The translations under genes and the position numbers were made by a program. From positions 1 to 29,695 of IMG/VR virus record IMGVR_UViG_3300042466_001742: 29,695 nt of DNA, one strand, 5' to 3'. This DNA comes from a virus. Below, piece by piece: positions 1 to 6,560 of the stretch; position 1 is the stretch's first letter, and the number at the start of each line of letters is the position of its first letter. The notes below the pieces were generated by a model. The model had not been told where the DNA came from. It saw nothing but the letters and a program-made list of their open reading frames with translations, and searched no databases.

Positions 1-1980
1 AACTATGGATGGAACAAAGGATTCATTAGAGGTTTGAGTTCAAACTTAATTGAATTAGATTCCGCACAAAGTGGACAACAAGATAGTATTGGATGGTACT
101 TAGATAGATACCAATCACCAAGTACCCCTTGGATTGTATCTGAATTAAGAGGTACCAAAGTATTTAACTTGTTCAAGTTCTACTCAATTTCTGATGGTAA
201 CTCAGCAAACTCTGAAATTAAAGTTTCAATTATCAATATGTCATTCTCCAATGGAACGTTTGATGTAATTGTAAGAGATTATTACGATTCAGATGCTAAC
301 CCTACAGTTTTAGAGAAATTTACAAATTGTAGTATGGATTTAAATCAAAATAATTTCATAGGTAAAAAAATAGGTTCATTAGACGGAGAATATGCGTTGA
401 ACTCTAAATTTGTAATGGTTGAAATGAATGAGGACGCACCTATTGATTCATTACCTTGTGGTTTTGATGGATATACATTTAGAGAATATGCTGATGTAAC
501 ACCTCCATTCCCTGTATATAAAACTAAATATGATTTCCCAGGTGAAATTATTTATAATCCACCTTTCGGTTTTACAAGTGGTAACGATGATTCAATTAGA
601 TCAAATGGTGATAACGTTAGAAGAACTTATTTAGGTTTCTCTAATAACATCGGATTTGACACAGACTTCTTCCAATACAAAGGAAAAAGAGCTCCAATTG
701 ATTTATGTAATGTTGATGGAGTTGAGTGGTCATACCAAACAAAAGGATTCCACATGGATAAAGATGCTAGTGTGATTGAAATCGGACCAGCGTTTACAAC
801 AAGTGGAACACCTAAATACTATGTTGGTGATGCTACATTCCAACAAGAACCTACAAACGAAACAAGTCCATATTACAGAATTTACTCAAGAAAATTCACA
901 ACAATGTTCTATGGTGGTTTTGACGGATGGGATATCTATAGAGAATACAGAACAAATTCAGACAGATTTGTACTTGGTAGAAATGGATTCTTGAACGGAG
1001 CTTGTCCTTCACCAAGATATCCATTAGCAACAGGATGGGGAGCATTTAAACAAATCTCTATCGGTGATGGAACACAAAGTTTCGCAAATACTGACTACTA
1101 CGCTTACTTATTAGGAATTCAAACATTCTCTAATCCTGAGGCGGTTAACATCAATGTATTTGTATCCCCAGGTATTGACTACGTAAACAATAGTGACTTA
1201 GTTGAAGCTACAATTGATATGATTGAAAACGACAGAGCTGACTCATTGTATATTGCAACAACACCTGACTACAACTTGTTCTTACCTTCTACTACAGGTG
1301 GTGATGGATTGATCTACCCACAAGAAGCGGTTGACAACTTAGAACAAACAGGAATTGACTCCAACTACACGGCAACTTACTACCCATGGGTATTAACTCG
1401 TGATACAGTAAACAATACTCAAATCTACATCCCAGCAACGGCTGAGGTGACGAGAAACTTGGCCTTGACCGACAACATTGCATTCCCTTGGTTCGCAGCG
1501 GCAGGTTACACAAGAGGTATTGTAAACTCAATCAAAGCACGTAAGAAGTTGACTCAAGAAGATAGAGATACTCTTTACCAAGGAAGAATCAACCCAATTG
1601 CAACCTTCTCTGATGTTGGTACAGTAATTTGGGGTAACAAAACTCTTCAAGTTAGAGAATCTGCTCTTGATAGAATTAACGTGAGAAGATTATTATTACA
1701 AGCTCGTAAATTGATATCTGCAGTTTCTGTGAGATTGTTATTTGATCAAAACGACGAACAAGTAAGACAAGACTTCTTAAATGCGGTTAATCCAATCTTA
1801 GATGCGATCAGAAGAGACAGAGGTTTATACGACTTTAGAGTTACGGTTTCAAGTGACACTGAAGACTTAGACAGAAATCAAATGGTAGGTAAAATCTATA
1901 TCAAACCAACTCGTTCTTTAGAGTTCATAGATATAACATTCTACATCACTCCAACAGGAGCATCGTTTGACAATATCTAA
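1..1980 (+). CDS. 18: Tail sheath protein, 5' end outside window
   Basis: This is the contractile sheath subunit (T4 gp18 family) that surrounds the tail tube and drives contraction. The frame is open from base 1, and the first TTG at 34 is not a real start, so the gene begins upstream; 659 residues are visible. The C-terminal third has the usual sheath core: a segment on naming intervals of time and sites (TPDYNLFLPSTTGGDG), a 'YPWVLTRDTVN' stretch, then 'INPIATFSDVGTVIWGNKTL' and 'NVRRLLLQARKLI', which are typical of the conserved sheath domain. It ends in 'IYIKPTRSLEFIDITFYITP', the C-terminal strand that meshes neighbouring subunits. A perfect terminator follows 20 bases later. The tube gene lies about 1 kb downstream, separated by a HAD-type gene, whereas sheath and tube are adjacent in T4. 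Family call is confident; the N-terminal domain cannot be judged. Confidence 0.95.
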   Translation, partial: NYGWNKGFIRGLSSNLIELDSAQSGQQDSIGWYLDRYQSPSTPWIVSELRGTKVFNLFKFYSISDGNSANSEIKVSIINMSFSNGTFDVIVRDYYDSDANPTVLEKFTNCSMDLNQNNFIGKKIGSLDGEYALNSKFVMVEMNEDAPIDSLPCGFDGYTFREYADVTPPFPVYKTKYDFPGEIIYNPPFGFTSGNDDSIRSNGDNVRRTYLGFSNNIGFDTDFFQYKGKRAPIDLCNVDGVEWSYQTKGFHMDKDASVIEIGPAFTTSGTPKYYVGDATFQQEPTNETSPYYRIYSRKFTTMFYGGFDGWDIYREYRTNSDRFVLGRNGFLNGACPSPRYPLATGWGAFKQISIGDGTQSFANTDYYAYLLGIQTFSNPEAVNINVFVSPGIDYVNNSDLVEATIDMIENDRADSLYIATTPDYNLFLPSTTGGDGLIYPQEAVDNLEQTGIDSNYTATYYPWVLTRDTVNNTQIYIPATAEVTRNLALTDNIAFPWFAAAGYTRGIVNSIKARKKLTQEDRDTLYQGRINPIATFSDVGTVIWGNKTLQVRESALDRINVRRLLLQARKLISAVSVRLLFDQNDEQVRQDFLNAVNPILDAIRRDRGLYDFRVTVSSDTEDLDRNQMVGKIYIKPTRSLEFIDITFYITPTGASFDNI

Positions 1981-2000
1981 TCAGACAAATAAATTAAAGG

Positions 2001-2027
2001 AAAAGGGGAATTCGTTCCCCTTTTTTT
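2001..2027 (+). terminator. Rho-independent terminator after tail sheath gene
   Basis: A perfect 10-bp stem (AAAAGGGGAA with TTCCCCTTTT) closes on a TTCG tetraloop, an exceptionally stable RNA loop, and runs directly into a T7 tract. It lies 20 bases after the sheath stop codon and should end the sheath transcript. Confidence 0.92.
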
Positions 2028-2035
2028 ATTTTCCT

Positions 2036-2046
2036 AATATTTATTA
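2036..2046 (+). promoter_or_regulatory. TATTTAT-core element before HAD gene
   Basis: Core TATTTAT at 2038-2044, only 6 bases before the ATG at 2051 and just after the sheath terminator, so a new transcript must start about here. It shares the core with seven other sites in the window but lacks the following A-tract. If it acts as a -10-like element the mRNA would be nearly leaderless. Confidence 0.45.
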
Positions 2047-2050
2047 GTGT

Positions 2051-2890
2051 ATGAAAGATTACCACAAAATTATTGTTAAAGAAATTATCAACGAAATTAT
2101 TCAGGAAAAACAAACACCGGTAATGAAATATTACGCTTTTGACTGGGATGATAATCTTATGTTTATGCCAACAAAAATACATCTTAAAGATGATAAAGGT
2201 AAAAGTGTTGGAATGTCAACTGAAGATTTTGCGGAATATAGAACTGATATTGGTGAAGAACCTTTTGAATATAAGGGACACACCATAGTATCTTTTGATG
2301 AAGAACCTTTCAGAGATTTCAGGGTATCAGGAGACAAACAATTTATAACGGATGCAATGTCAGCACCAACAGGACCGGCATGGGATGATTTTGTGGAGGC
2401 AGTTAATAATGGTTCAATATTCGCTATTGTTACCGCAAGAGGACACACACCTTCTATATTAAAAGAGGGGGTTTATAGATTAATTAAACAGAATAAACAT
2501 GGTTTGGACTCAAATCAGTTAGCGAAAAATCTTTTAAAGTATAGAGATTTAGCGGATGAAGATAAATTATCTAAAGATCAACTAATACGATCTTACTTAG
2601 ATATGTGTCGTTTTCACCCTGTGTCTTTCGGAGATGGTTCCGCAACTAACCCCGAACAAGGAAAAATAGATGCAATGGAAGAATTTGTAAGTTATATAAA
2701 AAACTTATCACATTCATTACAACAAAAGGCATTTATGAAGAACAAGATTAGTAACTACTTTACACCATTTATTGGTTTTTCAGATGATGATGTAAGAAAT
2801 GTAGAAACTATGAAGAAACATTTTGATAAAAAAGAAGATAATATATTAAAGACTTATTTAACTGCAGGAGGACAAAAGAAATTATATTAA
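2051..2890 (+). CDS. HAD-superfamily phosphatase-like protein
   Basis: This 279-residue protein looks like a haloacid-dehalogenase-fold hydrolase. Motif I is 'FDWDDNL' with the nucleophile/acid pair at D31 and D33. A motif II-like strand is 'FAIVTARGHTP', where the Thr follows a hydrophobic strand. 'SFGDGS' and the late 'FIGFSDDDVRN' supply acidic residues like motif IV. The substrate cannot be told; polynucleotide, nucleotide or protein phosphate are all possible. The first 24 residues form a charged amphipathic helix before the HAD core and end in I-I-Q-E, which could be a detachable targeting peptide. An internal ATG at 2123 (M25) would remove it, but the upstream ATG has the TATTTAT element 6 bases before it. 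The gene is a one-gene unit between sheath and tube. HAD fold fairly sure, function unknown. Confidence 0.8.
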   Translation: MKDYHKIIVKEIINEIIQEKQTPVMKYYAFDWDDNLMFMPTKIHLKDDKGKSVGMSTEDFAEYRTDIGEEPFEYKGHTIVSFDEEPFRDFRVSGDKQFITDAMSAPTGPAWDDFVEAVNNGSIFAIVTARGHTPSILKEGVYRLIKQNKHGLDSNQLAKNLLKYRDLADEDKLSKDQLIRSYLDMCRFHPVSFGDGSATNPEQGKIDAMEEFVSYIKNLSHSLQQKAFMKNKISNYFTPFIGFSDDDVRNVETMKKHFDKKEDNILKTYLTAGGQKKLY

Positions 2891-2961
2891 CTAGTTTGTC
2901 TGGTCTAGTATAAGAATATGTTCAAAAAAAATGTAAGTAAATAGAAAAAATTCATTATCGT

Positions 2962-2980
2962 GATATTTATAATAAAAAAC
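2962..2980 (+). promoter_or_regulatory. TATTTAT + A-tract element before tail tube gene
   Basis: Core TATTTAT at 2964-2970 is followed by AATAAAAAAC, one of the best matches to the shared pattern (see also 4500, 6540 and 19015). It is 41 bases before the tube ATG, inside a 121-base gap that is otherwise AT-rich spacer. Proposed phage late-type promoter. Confidence 0.5.
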
Positions 2981-3011
2981 TAAAATAAACTAAAAAATAA
3001 AATAAAAAATT

Positions 3012-3500
3012 ATGGCTGATTTGTTAATGAAAATGCCGATTCCTTACGAACCAAAAAGAGAAAATCGTTGGATTTTAAGGTTCCCTTCATCACTTGGAAT
3101 TAATGAGTGGTATGTGGAAAGTACTTCAAGACCTAAATTAAAAATCGCTTCAGTTCCGATACCTTTCTTGAACACTGAAACATATGTTGCAGGTAGATTC
3201 AACTGGGAAGAAATATCAGTTAAGTTTAGAGATCCAATTGGACCTTCAGCTTCTCAAGCGGTTATGGAATGGATTCGTCTATGCGCGGAGTCTGTAACAG
3301 GTCGTATGGGTTATGCTGCGGGATACAAGAAAAATGTGGATTTGGAAATGTTAGACCCAACAGGAGTTGTTGTTGAGAAATGGATTTTGGAAGGTGCTTT
3401 TTTAACAGGATATGATGGTGGTTCATTATCATATGATTCTGATAAGATTGCAGGAATAACTTCAAGTATTCGTATGGATCGTTGTATATTAGTATACTAA
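3012..3500 (+). CDS. 19: Tail tube protein (gp19 family)
   Basis: This protein forms the stacked hexameric rings of the inner tail tube through which DNA passes. Its 162 residues match T4 gp19 (about 163) in length. Family-like stretches are 'NRWILRFPSSLGI' near the N terminus, 'ETYVAGRFNWEEISVKFRDP' in the middle, and 'DLEMLDPTGVVVEKWILEGA' near the end, the β-strand pattern of the tube barrel. The ATG at 3012 follows a long A-rich leader without a Shine-Dalgarno sequence. The gene is a single transcription unit: a TATTTAT element lies upstream and a 12-bp hairpin terminator directly downstream, which suits a protein needed in very high copy. Confidence 0.93.
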   Translation: MADLLMKMPIPYEPKRENRWILRFPSSLGINEWYVESTSRPKLKIASVPIPFLNTETYVAGRFNWEEISVKFRDPIGPSASQAVMEWIRLCAESVTGRMGYAAGYKKNVDLEMLDPTGVVVEKWILEGAFLTGYDGGSLSYDSDKIAGITSSIRMDRCILVY

Positions 3501-3520
3501 AAAAATTTACTTTTAATATT

Positions 3521-3553
3521 AACCGTGTACATTTATGATGTATACGGTTTTTT
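3521..3553 (+). terminator. Rho-independent terminator after tail tube gene
   Basis: A 12-bp stem (AACCGTGTACAT with ATGTATACGGTT, one G-T wobble) closes on the five-base loop TTATG and is followed by four more Ts after the stem. It sits 21 bases after the tube stop codon. Confidence 0.88.
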
Positions 3554-3586
3554 GTGCAATAATAAATTAAAAAAATATAAAAAAAA

Positions 3587-4351
3587 ATGGATCAAGACAC
3601 GGCTGCTTACGGGCAAATGGATTTTAACTTACCACATGATGTGGTGACACTACCTTCAGGTGGTTTATTCTACAAATCAAAAAAGAAAAGTGTTAAGGTT
3701 GGTTACTTAACCGCAAGTGATGAAAATATATTAGTTAATATTGATTCACGTAGAACAATTAACGAGAGTGTTGTTTTACCTTTATTGAGGAATAAACTTT
3801 ATGAAAGAGATCTTAGACCTGAAGAATTATTGGAAAGTGATATTGAGGCAATCCTTTTATTTTTACGTAATACATCTTTTGGTCCTGAATATAGAATCAC
3901 AACTATAGACCCAAGTAATGGTCAGTCTTTTGAAACATCTATTATGTTAGATGAGTTAAATCTTACAAAACCTAAAGTTCAACCTGATGAGGATGGAACA
4001 TTTACGGTTAAATTACCACAATCAAAGTCGGATGTAAAAATTAAAATGTTAAGTTTACACGATACAATTGAAATTGCAAAAATTATTGATTCATATCCCG
4101 TTGGTTATACCGCACCTACAGTCACTACAAGGTTAAATAAAACCATTTTAGAATTAAATGGTAGTCCTGATAGGAATGAAATAAGCGTATTTTGTCAAAA
4201 TATGCCAATTGGTGATTCTAAGTTCATAAGAAATTTCCTTAAAGAAAACGAATCGAGATTGGATTTAAGGAAAACAGTTTACGCCCCGTCAGGAGAAAAG
4301 GTTGATGTTGTCATCAATTTTGGGGTGGAGTTTTTTCGGCCTTTCTTCTAA
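3587..4351 (+). CDS. 26: gp26-like baseplate/tail-assembly chaperone protein
   Basis: This 254-residue protein resembles the T4 gp26 baseplate family. The hallmark is the N-terminal 'LPSGGLFY' at residues 22-29, followed by 'LRNKLYERDLRPEELLESDIEAILLFLRNTSFG', here split as a helix-rich middle and 'YRITTIDPSNGQSFE'. In T4, genes 26 and 51 are neighbours and act in hub assembly. Here the pair sits between tube and tape measure, where long-tailed phages keep the G/GT tail-assembly chaperones. The last 16 codons overlap a second frame (4305-4493). Codons 249-250 are TTT TTT followed by C, a run that could permit slippage into that frame. The start is ATG 3587 after an A-rich leader; no TATTTAT element precedes it. 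Family likely; exact role inferred from position. Confidence 0.8.
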   Translation: MDQDTAAYGQMDFNLPHDVVTLPSGGLFYKSKKKSVKVGYLTASDENILVNIDSRRTINESVVLPLLRNKLYERDLRPEELLESDIEAILLFLRNTSFGPEYRITTIDPSNGQSFETSIMLDELNLTKPKVQPDEDGTFTVKLPQSKSDVKIKMLSLHDTIEIAKIIDSYPVGYTAPTVTTRLNKTILELNGSPDRNEISVFCQNMPIGDSKFIRNFLKENESRLDLRKTVYAPSGEKVDVVINFGVEFFRPFF

Positions 4352-4493
4352 TCACACAAAATTTTTATTAGACGAATTTTATTACTTGGCAAAATTCTTA
4401 AGGACATCATATGATGAATTCTTAAAACTTCCAACATATATTAGAAAATATCTTTTAGATAAGATAATAGAGGATAATACGCCCAAAACTTAA
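4305..4493 (+). CDS. Small gp51-like protein or frameshift extension of gp26-like gene
   Basis: A 62-residue frame overlaps the end of the gp26-like gene by 47 bases in the +1 frame. It has two possible ways of being made. First, internal initiation: AGGAG at 4291-4295 lies 9 bases before the ATG at 4305, one of the few good Shine-Dalgarno matches in the window. Second, a -2 or +1 slip at the T6C run at 4331-4337 would fuse the part from about 4337 to gp26. The body, 'FYYLAKFLRTSYDEFLKLP' then 'YIRKYLLDKIIED', is helical and resembles the C-terminal segment of tail-assembly chaperones, where a tyrosine/tryptophan-rich helix is followed by 'LP..+R..LLdKi'. It matches T4 gene 51 in place and size class. 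The real product form is undecided. Confidence 0.65.
   Translation: MLSSILGWSFFGLSSNHTKFLLDEFYYLAKFLRTSYDEFLKLPTYIRKYLLDKIIEDNTPKT
4331..4337 (+). promoter_or_regulatory. Candidate ribosomal slippage site (T6C)
   Basis: In the gp26-like frame the sequence reads GAG TTT TTT CGG. Moving the last TTT back two bases, or forward one, keeps Phe pairing (TTT or TTC) and continues into the overlapping frame that ends at 4493. Stop for the zero frame is 12 bases beyond, at 4349. Position in the gene pair matches G/GT-type chaperone frameshifts, including the -2 type known in phage Mu relatives. Confidence 0.35.
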
Positions 4494-4499
4494 CACTTA

Positions 4500-4518
4500 A
4501 ATATTTATAGTAAAAACT
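4500..4518 (+). promoter_or_regulatory. TATTTAT + A-tract element before tape measure gene
   Basis: Core TATTTAT at 4502-4508 is followed by AGTAAAAACT, and the ATG is at 4523, 14 bases after the core. Almost the same arrangement and spacing occurs at 6540 and 19015. Confidence 0.5.
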
Positions 4519-4522
4519 AATT

Positions 4523-6496
4523 ATGGGTTACGGTTCAATAGAAGATATAGTTAAGGCTGGATTGACAGGGGCTGCTTTAATAGCGGCAGTGAAAGCGCTT
4601 GAAGCAACCGCAAAGAAAGATGGTATTGAAGCGGGAAAGGAGCAAAATAAAGATAAAGTTACTAGTACTGAATTTGAAACTTCATTAGACGCTAAAACTG
4701 CCAAAAATTTTGGTGATGCTTTAACAAACCCATTGGAAGAAATGGGAACCGCAATTAAAGGAATGGTGGAAGGGTTAGACCCAACTAATTTTGAAGGTGC
4801 GGATTATCTAATGAAAAGTGGTCAAGAATTGGCCAACGCAATGGGTATCGGACAAGCAAGAATGTCTGAGATGAGAACCACAATTGCGGACTCAGTTCCT
4901 GAAATGTTAAAATTAGGTCTTACTTCTACTGAAGCATTTGCAGTGTTAAAAGATGTACCAGTTGCACTTGGTGTTAATACAACTATGGGTACTGAGGCTC
5001 TTAGAGAAATGGGTGCTGCTGCTAAAGTAAGTAGTGTTAGTGCTGGAGTTTTAGCCTCAGAATTTAAAGGTGTTGGTATGTCATTATATGATGTTGGTGA
5101 CAGAATGGCTGAAGTCGCAATTTATGCAAAAAGTGTTGGAGCTAATGTAAATGTGGTATCAAAATCAGTTGTTGAAAATCTTTATAAACTTAATTTGTAT
5201 AATTTTGATAATGGTGTTAAAGGTTTAGCCAAAATGGCTTCTAATGCTGCGTCTCTTGGTGTAACTATGGAACACGTAGAAAAAGTTACGGAACAAGTGT
5301 TCAATCCAGAAGGAGCTATTAATCTGGCCGCAGGACTACAAAGGTTAGGTGTTTCAAGTAGTGCATTGTTAGATCCTTTAAAAGCGATGGATTTAAGTAT
5401 GAATGATCCTGAACAACTACAAAAAGAAATTGGTAACATTGCAAAAGAATTTTCAAGTTTTAATAAAGAAACAGGTAAATTTGAAATTATGCCAGGTTCT
5501 AAAAGACGTTTAATGGAAGTTGCGAATGAATTAAAAATTCCCGCAAAAGACTTAGCAAATATGTCTATAAAAGCATCTGAGTTTGATATGAAAATGAGTA
5601 AAATCAAATTCCCAAGTTTAGCGGCATCTGAAGAAGATAAGACCTTAATAGCAAATATGTCACAAATGAAAGGTGGTGAGGCTTTTATTCAAATAAAAAA
5701 TGATAAGACAGGTAATATGGATGAGATTAATGTCTCAAAATTAACTGCCGATCAACTTACAAAATTAAGAGAACAACAATCCGATAAAGATAAAACAATT
5801 GAAGAGTTGGCACTTGATTCATTAACTGTTTTAGAATCTATTGATGCGGGAATAAATGGAGGTAAAGCATCATCTACTCTTGGTAAGGCGTCATCACCGG
5901 CAATGGATAGGTTTTATAATGCGGTTAATGTTGTTAGAAAAGAAAGTGTTAGAGCTGCCACAAAAGATGTGACAACAGATAAAGTTAGAGAAGGATATAG
6001 TGCAATTACTGGTGGGGTTGAAGAAATGGGAGTTAAGGCATTACAAGGAGATTTTTCGGGTGCGGGAGACGCACTTTTAAAACTTGGTCCTGATTTAATA
6101 AAAATTGGTAAAGATGTTGCAACAGGGTTTGGAAGTGGTTTGGTTGAAGGTTATGGGAACATTAAACAAGGTATCCAAAATGAGTATGAGCCAGTTACTG
6201 GAGTTAAACCATTGGCGGATGATGATAAATCTAGTCAATTATATAAAGATATGGAATCTTTAATGGGCACTAACTTGATTGAAGGTATAGTGAAGGCATT
6301 TAATCTGGTGACAACAAAATCTGAAGTTAGTGGTAATGTAACACATGATTTTAATATTAAAGGAGATGGTGTTGGATCACTTACTCAGACGGAATTTAAT
6401 AAATTTTTCTTAGAATCATTAACAGACCCAACGATTAAAACACAATTTGAAAAAAGATACGGAACCTCAAATGTAGGACTTCTTACAACACCATAA
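4523..6496 (+). CDS. Probable tail tape measure / hub length-determining protein
   Basis: At 657 residues it is close to T4 gp29 (590), the tail-length ruler that fills the tube lumen. It lies directly downstream of the chaperone-like pair, the canonical place. The sequence is almost wholly helical and low in aromatic residues, with long runs of Ala, Lys, Glu and Met. A short apolar stretch near the N terminus (AGLTGAALIAAVKAL) could be a membrane-inserting segment. The middle 'FNPEGAINLAAGLQRLGVSS' and 'KRRLMEVANELKIPAKDLAN' look like conserved tape-measure segments from memory, and the C terminus has a β-like 'GNVTHDFNIKGDG'. At roughly 0.15 nm per residue it would predict a tail near 100 nm. 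No lytic domain motif was recognised. Confidence 0.8.
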   Translation: MGYGSIEDIVKAGLTGAALIAAVKALEATAKKDGIEAGKEQNKDKVTSTEFETSLDAKTAKNFGDALTNPLEEMGTAIKGMVEGLDPTNFEGADYLMKSGQELANAMGIGQARMSEMRTTIADSVPEMLKLGLTSTEAFAVLKDVPVALGVNTTMGTEALREMGAAAKVSSVSAGVLASEFKGVGMSLYDVGDRMAEVAIYAKSVGANVNVVSKSVVENLYKLNLYNFDNGVKGLAKMASNAASLGVTMEHVEKVTEQVFNPEGAINLAAGLQRLGVSSSALLDPLKAMDLSMNDPEQLQKEIGNIAKEFSSFNKETGKFEIMPGSKRRLMEVANELKIPAKDLANMSIKASEFDMKMSKIKFPSLAASEEDKTLIANMSQMKGGEAFIQIKNDKTGNMDEINVSKLTADQLTKLREQQSDKDKTIEELALDSLTVLESIDAGINGGKASSTLGKASSPAMDRFYNAVNVVRKESVRAATKDVTTDKVREGYSAITGGVEEMGVKALQGDFSGAGDALLKLGPDLIKIGKDVATGFGSGLVEGYGNIKQGIQNEYEPVTGVKPLADDDKSSQLYKDMESLMGTNLIEGIVKAFNLVTTKSEVSGNVTHDFNIKGDGVGSLTQTEFNKFFLESLTDPTIKTQFEKRYGTSNVGLLTTP

Positions 6497-6539
6497 TAGA
6501 AAATTCTTAAAATTATGTTTTCTATAAAAAAGATCTCAA

Positions 6540-6559
6540 GGTATTTATTAATAAAAAAG
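6540..6559 (+). promoter_or_regulatory. TATTTAT + A-tract element before baseplate operon
   Basis: Core TATTTAT at 6542-6548 is followed by TAATAAAAAAG; the ATG is at 6561, 12 bases after the core. It would drive the 12-kb unit 6561-18998, whose three genes touch or overlap. Confidence 0.5.
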
Positions 6560-6560
6560 T

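Noticed and set aside
34-36. TTG start for the sheath gene
   Set aside because: The frame is open upstream to base 1 and the protein would lack its N-terminal domain; the gene simply begins outside the window.
2890-2909. ACTAG / CTAGT inverted repeat after the HAD gene
   Set aside because: Only five base pairs with a 10-base loop and no T-run; likely chance.
6496-6525. Inverted repeat ATAGAAAA / TTTTCTAT after the tape measure gene
   Set aside because: The stem is all A/T except one G-C pair, the loop is 14 bases and no T-run follows, so it is not a convincing terminator.
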